NCBI GenBank assembly: GCA_013306675.1
Contig: JABLUY010000071.1
Coordinates: forward strand, 1 to 64,000
Direction of reading: 5' to 3'
Source of the DNA: Thraustochytrium sp. TN22
Taxonomy: Eukaryota > Sar > Bigyra > Thraustochytrida > Thraustochytriidae
Length of the DNA stretch: 64,000 nucleotides
Part shown: positions 10,001 to 18,398 of the stretch, piece by piece
How the letters are laid out: each line of letters starts with the position of its first letter
Position numbering within the stretch: the stretch's first letter is position 1
Notes under the pieces: model-generated
What the model saw: the letters and a program-made list of their open reading frames with translations, nothing else
Told to the model about the DNA's origin: nothing
Databases searched by the model: none
Made by a program: the position numbers and the translations under genes

Positions 10001-13000
10001 CCTGCGACTGCCGCAGTCGTCGCCGCTGTCGTCGCCTCGGGCTGCGCCTGCTGCACAGTGCCGGGCTCGCCCTCGCCCTCGTCTTCGCCGTCCTCGTCCT
10101 CGTCGTCGTCATCCTCCTCGAGGCCATCGGGGCTGATGCGGAAGAGGAGAACGTGGTCCATGAGGCGGTACGTGATGTCGGGCTCATCGAGGTAGCGGAA
10201 CTCCGTAAAGTACATACGCGAGCGCGAGCGCGTGCCGCCATCCAGAAAGCCTTCGCAGAGCCACTGCGACCGCGACGCCAGATCGACGCCGTCACGCCGT
10301 CGCAGAATCTTATTCTTGGGCCGCGGCGCGCTCGACTGTTTGATGTAGCTCTTGGAGACCGGGAAGCCAAAGTTCGGGATGCGCGCCTCGCCCGACACGC
10401 TGGCGCCGCCGCCCACGAGCGCGCCGCCCCCGGCACCGCTGCCCGTGTCCACTGGATCCACCTCGGCGCCGCGCCGCCGCGAGCGCCGGCCACCCTCCGT
10501 CTGCAACGTCACCGCCTTGGCGGCCTCCTGCGCAAGCTGCAGAAGCAGCTTCTGGCACGAAGAGCACGTCTTGCAGTCCGGATCGCGAGGCGTCATCTCG
10601 TCAGACTCAAACTGCGCGTCGTAGCACGACGGGTAGTGGTACCGACGCGTGCAGAGGTCGCAATCTTGCCAGGTTGGCTCCGGGAGTGCTTGCGCTGGAG
10701 GCGCCGGGGCCGCCTGCACCGAGGCGGCCTGGGCCTGGGCCTGGGCCTGGGCCTGGGCCGAAGCGGGACCCTGCGGAGGGGCCAATGCAGGTGCAGGGGT
10801 CGAAACGGGCGCGCCAGGCGCTTGCACCGCAGCACCAGGTACAGGCGTTGGAGCTTGTCCGGTTGGTTGCAGAAGCGTCAGCGGCAGAGGCGGAGGGGCC
10901 ACTAGGTCGTGGGCCTCGTCCACATCCATCGCTGTCCCACTGGAAGAAGCCTGCTGGGCCTCGGTAGCAGCGCCCGGCGCAACGGCCGCCTCGGCCTCGG
11001 CCTCGGTCTTGGCGGCGGTCTCGGCGGCCTCGGCGCCGGCAGCAGCAGCCTTGGCCGCTGCGGCCTCGGCGGCCGCAGCAGCAGCCCGGGTCGAAATGAC
11101 CGAGGCGGGCTCGGAGTCGATGGTCTCAATGTGCTTGTGGCAGACCGCGCAGGAAGAGAGGTCGGCCCCGGAGCGCTTAAATTCCTCGAGCGCGATCTTG
11201 CGCTCGACCATCATCTGAGCGCGGTGCTCAAAGATGGCCTTGCGCGCGAGCTCCAGCGCCTTGCAGGCGTCGTCACTGAGCGCATAAGAGCCGAGCTTGA
11301 AGGTGCGGCCCGAGTCGGGGGCTAGGTGCACGCTTGCGTGCCAGGAGGATCCAACGAGCTTGACGCCGAGCGGGAGGTCCGGGATCAGGTCGTTCATGCG
11401 GCCGCCAAGGTTGCGCTCGCGGCGACGCTCGGCCTCGGCCTTGCGGTCGCGTTTGCGGTCGCGCTCGCGGTCGCGCTCCCGCTTGCGCTTGCGCTTGCGA
11501 TCCCGCTCCCGGTCGCGCTTGATGTTTTTGGACTTTTTCAAGTTGCGGGACCCACCATCGTCGTCGTCGTCGTCGTTGTCGTTGGTGTTGTCGTCGTCGT
11601 TGTTGTTGTTGTTGACGGAGCCGCTGCCAGCCTTCTTGGAGGCCGACTCTTTACTGGGGTTGCCGAAGCGCTCGCGAAGGCGCTCCTCCATGTCGGGCGG
11701 TGGTGGGCCCGGCGGCTCGCGGTCCTTGTGTGTCACGTACCAGCGCTGGAGCGTGTGACCGGCCTGCTGGATCGAGGGCCGGTGCAAGTGTTGTTCCTTG
11801 ATCCAACAGTAAGCAGCGTTGACCTGGCTGCCCTCGAGGCGCGACTCGCGAAAGACATCGGCCATGGCCAGGTGCAGGGTAAGGCGCAGCACCTCGACGT
11901 CGCGCGGACCGATTTGGCCGTCGCGTTCTGCGTCGTACTCCTTGAGCGGGATCTGCACGAGGCCCTTCTCACGGACGATCTCTGGGTCGGTCCGAATGAC
12001 GCTTGAGTTGCCCGGCTCGCCGCTCGGCGAGTTGCGGACCTTGCGAGCGCTACTCACGACGCCCGGCCTGGAGTGGCCGCTTCTTCCTTGCTTATTGCGT
12101 GTCCCTTCACCGCCTGTGGACGCCCCACTCGTGCTGCCGGTTCGCGCCTTGCCCCTTCGCGCCGGCTGGCTACTTGTACCTGCCTTGTTGTCTCTTTTCG
12201 AGGCTCTAGTCGTTGCGTTGCCGTCCTTGTCACCGTCCTCTGCGCCCTCTTCGTCATCGTCATCTTCTTCGTCATCGTCATCTTCTTCTTCCTCGTCCTC
12301 GTCGTCGACGACATCTTTGGTCTTCACGTCCTCCTCGTCTTCGTCGTCAACCTCGTTGTCGTCGTCATCGCCATCGCGGCGGCGCGTGCTGCGACGGCGC
12401 GAGCCTGCGGCGGGCTTGCGGCCCTTCGCGTCGCCACCCTCCCCGTCCTCGTCCTCATCTTCGTCCTCGTCCTCGTCTTCCTCCTCATAGTCTTCCTCGT
12501 CCTCCGAGGCCTTGGCGAGCGCGCGCGCCGCGCCCGAGTCGGTCTCGTCACCGTTGTCCTCTTCCTCCTCCTCCTCGTCGTCGTCCTCCTCCTCCTCGTC
12601 GCCGGACTCAAGGTGGGAGTCCCCCACCTCCGAGTAGACGCCCTCGCGGGACGCCGAGCCGCGACGGCGCTTGCGGCCCTGCGCGCTCTGCGTGGCGGCG
12701 CCCTCGGACGCCGGCGAGGCGCTCGCGCGTGACCCGGACCGCTGGCGCTTGCGCGAAGCGGAACGCGGAGGCGGGGTGACGCTCCGCGAACGATCGGCCA
12801 GGTGGCGCTCGCAGACGCAGGGCAGCCCGAGGCCCTGCACGCAGACGGGACCGCCGCGCACGAAGAGGAGCCACTCCTGCGAAGAGGCGCCCCGCACGAG
12901 GACCCAGCACCCGAGTGGGACGTCAGCGCCGACGGGCACGTCCTGCGCGGGCGCAGGCGGCGCGGGCAAGGAGGAAGCCTCGGCTGCGTCGTCCTCTGCC

Positions 13001-13257
13001 AATCCCGCCAGCGCGGAGTTGCGCCTACGCGCTGTGCTCTTGCGCATCGCCTCGCGGTGCGCGTCGCTGAAGGTCTCGTCGTGAGACGGTTTGGCCTCCA
13101 TGACGAGTCCCGGCTGCCAAGTGCCGAACTTGTCCTTGGCCTGCACCTGGGCGCCCACCTGCAGTACCAGCGCGCCGCCGGCGCGCGCCGGCATCGCGTC
13201 CGCACTCGCGCCGTCGCCTCCGCCCACGCCGCTGCGCCGCCGCGTCGCGCGCGCCAT
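7057..13257 (-). CDS. giant chromatin protein with AP2-like, BAH, ZZ and PHD domains
   Basis: A single 2066-residue frame from ATG 13257 (MARATRRRSG); an upstream GTG extension is low-complexity GC and is rejected. Order: a Tudor-like segment near residues 30-90; a long acidic Ser/Glu/Asp stretch (200-400); an Arg/Lys-rich RDRERDRKRKR block; an AP2-like module (about 625-672); a Cys-rich patch (about 862-906); a BAH domain (about 970-1200); a ZZ finger (about 1380-1436) with CAYCYENL, SCAVC, CFECF and HPYRV, very like ADA2; a possible dsRBD-like fold (1440-1540); a canonical PHD finger (about 1732-1780) with CVVC, LLCDGCDSEFHLKCLDPPL and WFCEDC; and a C-terminal helix. BAH and PHD domains read nucleosomes and histone tails, so a nuclear role is inferred. 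I know no standard family with this whole order. Confidence 0.85.
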   Translation of the reverse strand: MARATRRRSGVGGGDGASADAMPARAGGALVLQVGAQVQAKDKFGTWQPGLVMEAKPSHDETFSDAHREAMRKSTARRRNSALAGLAEDDAAEASSLPAPPAPAQDVPVGADVPLGCWVLVRGASSQEWLLFVRGGPVCVQGLGLPCVCERHLADRSRSVTPPPRSASRKRQRSGSRASASPASEGAATQSAQGRKRRRGSASREGVYSEVGDSHLESGDEEEEDDDEEEEEEDNGDETDSGAARALAKASEDEEDYEEEDEDEDEDEDEDGEGGDAKGRKPAAGSRRRSTRRRDGDDDDNEVDDEDEEDVKTKDVVDDEDEEEEDDDDEEDDDDEEGAEDGDKDGNATTRASKRDNKAGTSSQPARRGKARTGSTSGASTGGEGTRNKQGRSGHSRPGVVSSARKVRNSPSGEPGNSSVIRTDPEIVREKGLVQIPLKEYDAERDGQIGPRDVEVLRLTLHLAMADVFRESRLEGSQVNAAYCWIKEQHLHRPSIQQAGHTLQRWYVTHKDREPPGPPPPDMEERLRERFGNPSKESASKKAGSGSVNNNNNDDDNTNDNDDDDDDGGSRNLKKSKNIKRDRERDRKRKRKRERDRERDRKRDRKAEAERRRERNLGGRMNDLIPDLPLGVKLVGSSWHASVHLAPDSGRTFKLGSYALSDDACKALELARKAIFEHRAQMMVERKIALEEFKRSGADLSSCAVCHKHIETIDSEPASVISTRAAAAAAEAAAAKAAAAGAEAAETAAKTEAEAEAAVAPGAATEAQQASSSGTAMDVDEAHDLVAPPPLPLTLLQPTGQAPTPVPGAAVQAPGAPVSTPAPALAPPQGPASAQAQAQAQAQAASVQAAPAPPAQALPEPTWQDCDLCTRRYHYPSCYDAQFESDEMTPRDPDCKTCSSCQKLLLQLAQEAAKAVTLQTEGGRRSRRRGAEVDPVDTGSGAGGGALVGGGASVSGEARIPNFGFPVSKSYIKQSSAPRPKNKILRRRDGVDLASRSQWLCEGFLDGGTRSRSRMYFTEFRYLDEPDITYRLMDHVLLFRISPDGLEEDDDDEDEDGEDEGEGEPGTVQQAQPEATTAATTAAVAGTAAAAAAAAASSSAPTGAPLSPSRQSKRGGKAARKTPDFYVGQIEAMWEETDGQRKARVAWFFWPEETHISPDTVLEDEVFSSNEVDIVPLSSIAAKVAVIPYPEYQSRRAAGLTAIDDSLLRSGRELPGVPKVNAAGSGGGEDDEEDGPAETRASARRESSGSFAPGPSASSPSAGNLELELGTRLREKYRDKLMMAHRVLFARRHYNYRGSKLVGAGHPSMKAENAVNPWMHSFVLAKADRPDSRTLLAEEDRDPKLYCAYTLGIAESKSDPEVDDFRLVPSLESMLATAPQCAYCYENLPFSGHVSCAVCSGVVVCFECFSQGRQGLVTAANGVRVLHRCAHPYRVAQPTMDYSNPTLSEAILKWMCTMHGLAPPEYQLLGVVRGPLPSREEKAPSTRYRYGITVEYGRPPIKMKHLKSGQISRVMGSRYGKSVAEARGIAAVDALSSVFGVANKYTGPLLANDWSAREAMRLIDSLEAHSLAWEPAEEVVGSKLALECAQYFACYLHPAWAAQNEWARALRKMIEQNEIPQGKETYTGTLPPPAPEAVASATRDSAEWGRKVHEMALRRSKVSRRTRRGLAFASIDGQTVFARRPDAFTARTTTDTDAILREDVDPAKLEPTAAFVQGQETAVTSSRPGAGSSVCVVCQSGDRAEEMLLCDGCDSEFHLKCLDPPLESVPDTDWFCEDCLRDREYIYDHASWGRAGETLARALAKMDPAEQKTQAWKLRVREWHDNDLVLRRAADAARAMGFTVTAASTPKATKASSSSSKSRSPRGHTLSSPVKSAASAAAAATAVGAGVASNATSNGGGAKSASKNTAKSKSKPKPKEEPLIGPKPPKEFFEMPPPIVIDPNATPGEALAAYVAHERRTSGAPPAAVAASPPSSSAPSVVPSPAPPTPIPALPPQGISLIEMPRELLAEIAWQTRHFAAAEVSNLEATTRGLAEALSIVVAQRDALLELLQPKDGDALKVADSQ

Positions 13258-13338
13258 GGTCGCTGGCTGGCCGCTGCGCTGCTTGCTCGTGCTGTTGCCG
13301 CACGAGCTCTCCCTCCTGCGGCCCTTGTCCGCTCCGCT

Positions 13339-13366
13339 CCGCCGCGCCGCGCCGCGCCGCGCCGCC
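13339..13366. promoter_or_regulatory. GGCGC pentamer array upstream of the BAH/PHD gene
   Basis: Repeats of CGCGC/CGCCG with a 5-bp period lie about 82 bp upstream of ATG 13257. On the gene strand they read GGCGC repeated. Confidence 0.5.
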
Positions 13367-13619
13367 GCGTGGGGCGAGGGCGGGCGAGGGCGACCCTGCG
13401 CACCCACGCGCGCCGCGCCCGCGCCGCGCCGCCGCCGCGCCGCCGCCGGTTTGGCCGCCGCGCCGCGCGGCCGCGCCGCCGCACTCGCTCGCTGCGCCGC
13501 TGCTAACGACGGAGCGAGGCTCTTCTTCGCGTATCCTGCGGACGCGAGGTATATTTATGTTTACATACGTGTTTGCTTTACTTTGCGAAGGACGAGTTTG
13601 GATCTGTGACGACTCGGGC

Positions 13620-13727
13620 GAGCACGATGTGCCAGTCGTGGTACGTCACGGTCACGAGCAAAATGTGCCAGTCGCGGTACGTCACGGTCACGAGCACGAT
13701 GTGCCAGTCACGGTACGTCACGGTCAC
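13620..13727. repeat. three 36-bp tandem repeats carrying TACGTCA
   Basis: Three units of exactly 36 bp begin at 13620, 13656 and 13692, each containing GTGCCAGTC and GGTACGTCACGGTCAC. They differ by only a few bases. TACGTCA/TGACGTA resembles CRE/ATF bZIP sites. They lie about 360 bp upstream of the BAH/PHD start. Confidence 0.9.
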
Positions 13728-14219
13728 TTTGCCGGTTTCAATTTCTAGCGTCGCGGTGTGTGCCATTGTATCAGTATGCCTAGCCAGGGAACCGCTGAAG
13801 ACTTCACAGTCGCCTAACGTTTCAAGAGCATCCGTCGCGCTTTTCCTTGACTGACACCCAAGCATGTTGTGAAAGCAACCATCGCGCGTCGTGTTTACCA
13901 AGCACGCAGCAAGAGCGTCCGTTGCGACACGCAGCGAAGCGACTCATGCCAGGCCATACAATGCAAAGTGCTCGTTGACCACTGTAAAGAACGAAGAGAA
14001 GCGTGCTCGAGACATTAGTTCCAAGTCTCGTGACACAGGACTCAATCAGCAAAGGTCCAAAGTTGTAGGCAATGCGCGGTGGATCCAAGAAAGTTGCGCA
14101 AATGGGGCATGGTGAAGTGAAGCACCATGTACCTGAGCTAGCTAGCAAGAAACCAGAAAAGCGCACTGGAGGGAGGCTTGAACGCAGTGTACCCTTCTGC
14201 AAGCGCCCCTCCGGTATGA

Positions 14220-14396
14220 CCCGCGGTGAGCTGTGAGCGAAGGGCGTCGTTCGCTCATGCAGCGTCCGAGGAAGAGCACAAGTTCGTGACCTGGGAGGCC
14301 GTGCAGATCGCTGAGACCAACGTCAATCCCGATGCCAGCTCGCGCGCTGGGGCCTGCGCTGGCACGCTAGACTCATGCCAGCAGCCTCTAGTTTAG
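14220..14396 (+). other. short coding-like fragment of unknown origin
   Basis: The frame from 14220 to the TAG at 14394-14396 encodes EEEHKFVTWEAVQIAETNVN, which has the codon pattern of the surrounding genes. There is no ATG in that frame. A possible 37-bp GTGAGC...CATGCAG intron (14225-14262) lies at its left end. It could be a gene fragment or a terminal exon; support is weak. Confidence 0.2.
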
Positions 14397-14595
14397 CGAA
14401 CCTACACGAGCTCGCAGACTTTTCTTCGACGTCTGGGCCTGCCTGCAGGGGGCCAGGCACGTGAAATTCGATTGCGGTGGACGCCAGTCAAACCGTTGGT
14501 CGGCCAGCGCCGCGTCATCCGCACAGAAATGGCCCACGGCTAGTAGCCTCGTGGGACGCGGCGCGATGCCGCGGCGCGACGGCTGGTGCGGACCA

Positions 14596-14640
14596 TGCGG
14601 CGCGGCGCAGCGCGGCGCGGCACGGCGCGGCGGCGGCGGC
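14596..14640. repeat. orphan GCGCG/GCGCA pentamer array
   Basis: About nine units of 5 bp (GCGCG, GCGCA, GCACG variants). It resembles the arrays upstream of genes but has no gene within 800 bp downstream. Confidence 0.5.
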
Positions 14641-15109
14641 GCGGCGGCCATGCACGGCTTGAGCTTGCCTCGCACCGCGCTCTTTTTTCTTCCTCCTAGG
14701 CGCTTGCTCGGCTTCAACATCACGATCCTTGCCTGCAGTGCCTTGCACAGGAGGCGCCGCGCGCGAGCCGCCAGCGCGAGGCAATGACAAGAACCGCGAG
14801 CTCCCAGGGACTCGGCCTCGCCGTCTGTTCGTGCGCCCGTCGGTGCTCGTCACGCCGCGCGCGCTCTCGCTCGCTCGCTCGCCGCTCGTCTGCAGGCACT
14901 GACTGACAAGCGCCTCCCCATTGCCCCCAACTTGAAGCAACCAACACTGGCTGTAATGATAAGAACCAAGTCCCCGACGTCGGAAAAGCAGTTCTCCATC
15001 TGCCCGACCAATGAAAGTTCAAATCGAAGGCCGAGTCCCATTCGAATTCAAATTCGCTTCTCCGCCCTCGGAACGCACGCACGCAGCGCGGCTTGCCCGC
15101 CGCGCGCGC

Positions 15110-15139
15110 GCGCGGCGCGGCGCGAGGCGAGGCGAGCGG
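15110..15139. promoter_or_regulatory. GGCGC/GGCGA pentamers upstream of GH92
   Basis: GCGCG units turn into AGGCG units with 5-bp spacing, 360-390 bp upstream of ATG 15501. Confidence 0.4.
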
Positions 15140-15500
15140 AGGCCCGCCGGGGCCCCTGCGGCGTGACGTGACTCGGCGCGCGCCCGCCGCGCCGCACCGC
15201 GCCGGACCGGGCGGCGCGACCAGGCCGGCGGCGATCGAGCGCCGCCGCCGCGCCGCCGCTGGGCGTGACCGCGAGCGAGCGCGGCGCGCGCCCCCTGGCC
15301 GGCCCGGGCCGGCAGGCCGGCGCAGCTCGACTCTGCTCGACTCGGAGGGGCAGGCACTGCACGGCAGGCGCGCCGCCGTCACCGGCCACTGCACGGCTCC
15401 GCGCGCGCGCGCGCGCGGGCCTGCGTGCGCGCAGCACCGGTCGCAGAGCGGCTTCAAGCTTTCTTCAAGTTGCGGCGCAGATCCGAAACGTCGTGCGAGA

Positions 15501-15532
15501 ATGCAGGTGCGGCAGGAGGGGACCAGGCCCTC

Positions 15533-15567
<35 letters not shown>

Positions 15568-17963
15568 CGGCGGCGGCGGTGCTGGCGCTGGCGGCCCTGG
15601 CGGCGCTGGCGGCGCTGGCGAGCGGGGGGCGGGGCGCCGTGCTGCGCGGCGCTGCAAGCAGCTGGGTGGGCGGCGAGGGCCAGATTGTTGAAAATGGAGC
15701 GCAAGGTGAACAGACCGGGCGACTGCAGGGACGAGGAGGAGAGGAGGACGAGGGCAGGGAGGGGGGGCACAGGGACGCGGCGCTGGCGAGCCTGGAGCGC
15801 GCGTACGCGGCGGTGAACGTGCTGGCGGGCACGACGCTGGCGTCGAACGCGAAGCTGGTGCCGTCGACAAGCCCGCCCTTTGGGAGCCTGCTGTTCGGGC
15901 CCGAGACAGAGGAGGGCGAGAACAAGTGCGAGCCATACTACTACGATGACAGGTCGGTGCTGCGCGGCGTGCGGCTCTCGCACTGGCTTTCGGGGTCGTG
16001 CACGCAGGACTACGGCTCCTTTAGCATCCGGCCAGCGCTGGGCGGCGCCATCGGCAGCGGGTTCTCGCACACCGAGGTGGACGCACAGCCGGCGCGCTAC
16101 GAGGTGCGCGGGCTCTTCGAGGGCCGTCTCAACCTGACTGCGGCCGCCACCTCGCACGCCGGCATGGTGGAGATGCGGCGCGCGGCCAGCGCGCCGCCCC
16201 TCGAGGTGGAGGTCGCCTCGAACCGAGGCGAAGCAGGCTGCACGTGGGACGCCTCGGTCGGCACGCTCGCCTGCACGAACCAGGTTTTCCGCCTCTACAC
16301 GGGATTCGGACAGCCAGCCGGCTTTCACGCGCACCTGCACCTGGACGTGCAGCCGCTGCCAGTGGACGTAGGCAAGGGCACCAACGGTGCGGCCGTGCTG
16401 CGCTTCGCTCCGGAGGTCACGCGCGTTGTCGTGCGCGCGGCGCTCTCGCCTGTGGACGCGCGCGGTGCGGCGGCCAATCTGGAGGCCGAGATGGACGGCG
16501 ACTTTGACGTGGAGGCCGTGGCGGACCGCGGCAAGGCGGCCTGGATGCTTGAGCTCGGCAAGATTCGCGTCAGCGCGTCCGCGAGCGATGTGGACCTGAC
16601 CAAGTTTTACACGGCGCTTTACCACGCGGCGCTCCTTCCGCGCGAGTTCTCGGACGTCGACGGCCGCTTTCCGTCCTTTGACGGCGGCCGGGAGGTGCAC
16701 CAGTGGCCCGCGGGCCAGGTGTACTACGCGGACTTTAGCTCCTGGGACACCTTTCGGGCGCTGCACCCGCTGCACAGCATCACGAACCGCGGCCGCTCGC
16801 TCGAGTTTGCGCGCGCGCTCGTGCAAAAGGGCAAGGACGGCGGCTGGCTGCCGATTTTCCCGGCCTGGAACTCCTACACAGGCGAGATGATCGGCGATCA
16901 CCTCATTGCCATCCTTGGCGACCTCATCAACAAGGGCATTCTCGACAACGACGCCGAGCTCCTGCAAGAGGCCTACCGGCTCATGAAGCGCAATGCACAG
17001 GAGGAGCCCTCCTGGCACGACTACTACGTGCTGGGCAAGGGCCGCCGCTCGCTCGCGGCCTACAAGCGCCATGGCTTCGTCCCGCTCGAGGAGGAGAACC
17101 GCATGGCCTTTCACGCCAACGAGCAGAGCAGCCGCACCATCGAGTACGCGCTTGACGATGCCGTCTTGGCGACCGTCGCCTGCAGCAAGCGCTTTGACGA
17201 CCAGCCCACTTGCGAGGAGATGACGCGCCGCGCACAGAACTACCGCAACGTCATCGACCGCGACTTCGGCTTCGTCAACGGCCGCTACGCCAACGGCAGC
17301 TTCCTTGACCACACCAAGATCGACCCTACCAAGCTGCAAAAGTTCGTCACCGAAGGCACGCCCTGGCAGTGGACCTTTGCGCCCATGCACGACGTGCACG
17401 GTCTCATGGACGCCCTTGGCGTCGACGCGCCAACCTTCGTCAACAAGCTCGATGACCTCTTCGCGCTCCACCAGTACGACCACGACAACGAGCCCTCCCA
17501 CCACATCGCCTTTCTCTACAACATGGTCGGCGCGCACCAGAAGACACAGGAACAAGTGCATCGCATCCGCGAGAACGTGTATAGCACGGGCACCGCCGGC
17601 CAGACCGGCAACGACGACGCCGGCCAGATTAGTGCATGGTTCGTCCTCGCCGCGATGGGCATCTATCAGGTCTCCCCGCACCGCCCGGTCTTCCAGCTCT
17701 TCCAGCCACTCTTCGAGCACGTAGAGGTGCACATGGAGAACGGCCGCATCTTTACCGTGCGCGCCCCGGGCCTCGCTGCCATAGTTGACCGCGACCATCC
17801 CGCCTATCTAGTCTCGGCCTCACTCGACGGCGAGTGCTTCTCCGAGGCCGAACTCTCGTACGAGAACATCTTTGCTGGCTCGTACCTCCACCTCACCGTC
17901 TCGGCGACGCCGCCCAACATCACCTTTGTGGACTCCTGCGCGCCCATCGCCGCTGCCCAGTAG
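15501..17963 (+). CDS. secreted GH92 alpha-mannosidase
   Basis: An 820-residue protein. ATG 15501 is chosen because it precedes an Arg-rich start and a hydrophobic Ala/Leu core (about residues 23-42) that reads as a signal peptide; the open frame further upstream is GC-rich filler. The catalytic module carries GH92 hallmarks in order: SSWDTFRALHPL, GWLPIFPAWNSYTGEMIGDH, DNEPSHHIAFLYN and GNDDAGQISAWFVLAAMGIY. GH92 enzymes are calcium-dependent exo-acting alpha-mannosidases that invert configuration, trimming N-glycans or fungal mannans. Here a secreted or endomembrane role in mannan use or glycan trimming is inferred; linkage specificity cannot be read. Length fits the family. The gene stands alone on the plus strand with large flanks on both sides. 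Confidence 0.92.
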
Positions 17964-18398
17964 GGTGATGTGAACAGGCCTTTGCAAAAAGCGGCCGTAC
18001 GACGGATGAAGAAGGCTAGGCTCATAGCAGCCAGCCAACACATATCAGAGCCGCCGACACAGCTCGGTCATTTCCCGACACATCTCGGCCCGTACACATT
18101 TATCTATTTTCAAATCTCTTTCCTTCCGAGTTCGTCTCAGGCGGCGAGGAAGCGTGGCGCGTTCCCCCAAAAGGTCAAGTGACCAAGTGCAACTTGAAGT
18201 TGAAGTGGATTGACCCGTCCGCGCCGGAACAGCTTGTGCACGCGTCAACCATCGTGCAGACAACGATTCCAAAGGGCCGGGTCAGCGCCGCCAGCGCGAG
18301 GCCGGCGCAGGCCCCGCTGCTGCAGCTGGCCCCGCTGCACCCGGCAGCCAGCGCTGCCCGCGCGGACGCAGTGGGGCAAGCCGGCCCGGAGGCTCGCC
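17964..18398. other. intergenic region between GH92 and the SIM-repeat gene
   Basis: 435 bp with an ordinary GC level. A small inverted repeat GGTCAAGTGACC lies near 18173. No pentamer array precedes the ATG at 18399. No gene seen. Confidence 0.4.

Larger units (their letters stand above)
13728..15500. other. 1.8-kb intergenic region upstream of the GH92 gene
   Basis: Apart from the short coding-like stretch and pentamer arrays listed separately, I see no supportable gene. Short open frames do not resemble known proteins. Local base composition is lower in GC at 13.75-14.2 kb and extreme at 15.06-15.45 kb. Confidence 0.5.

Noticed and set aside
13258-13407. 50-codon upstream extension of the BAH/PHD protein
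   Set aside because: Begins with GTG and translates the pentamer array; the first ATG is 13257.
14990-15030. Possible tRNA B-box (AGTTCAAATCG)
   Set aside because: No matching A-box, acceptor stem or cloverleaf around it.
15465-17798. 777-codon open frame on the minus strand across the GH92 gene
   Set aside because: Shadow frame: with G/C at almost every third position the antisense frame lacks stops. No domain, while the plus strand has clear GH92 motifs.
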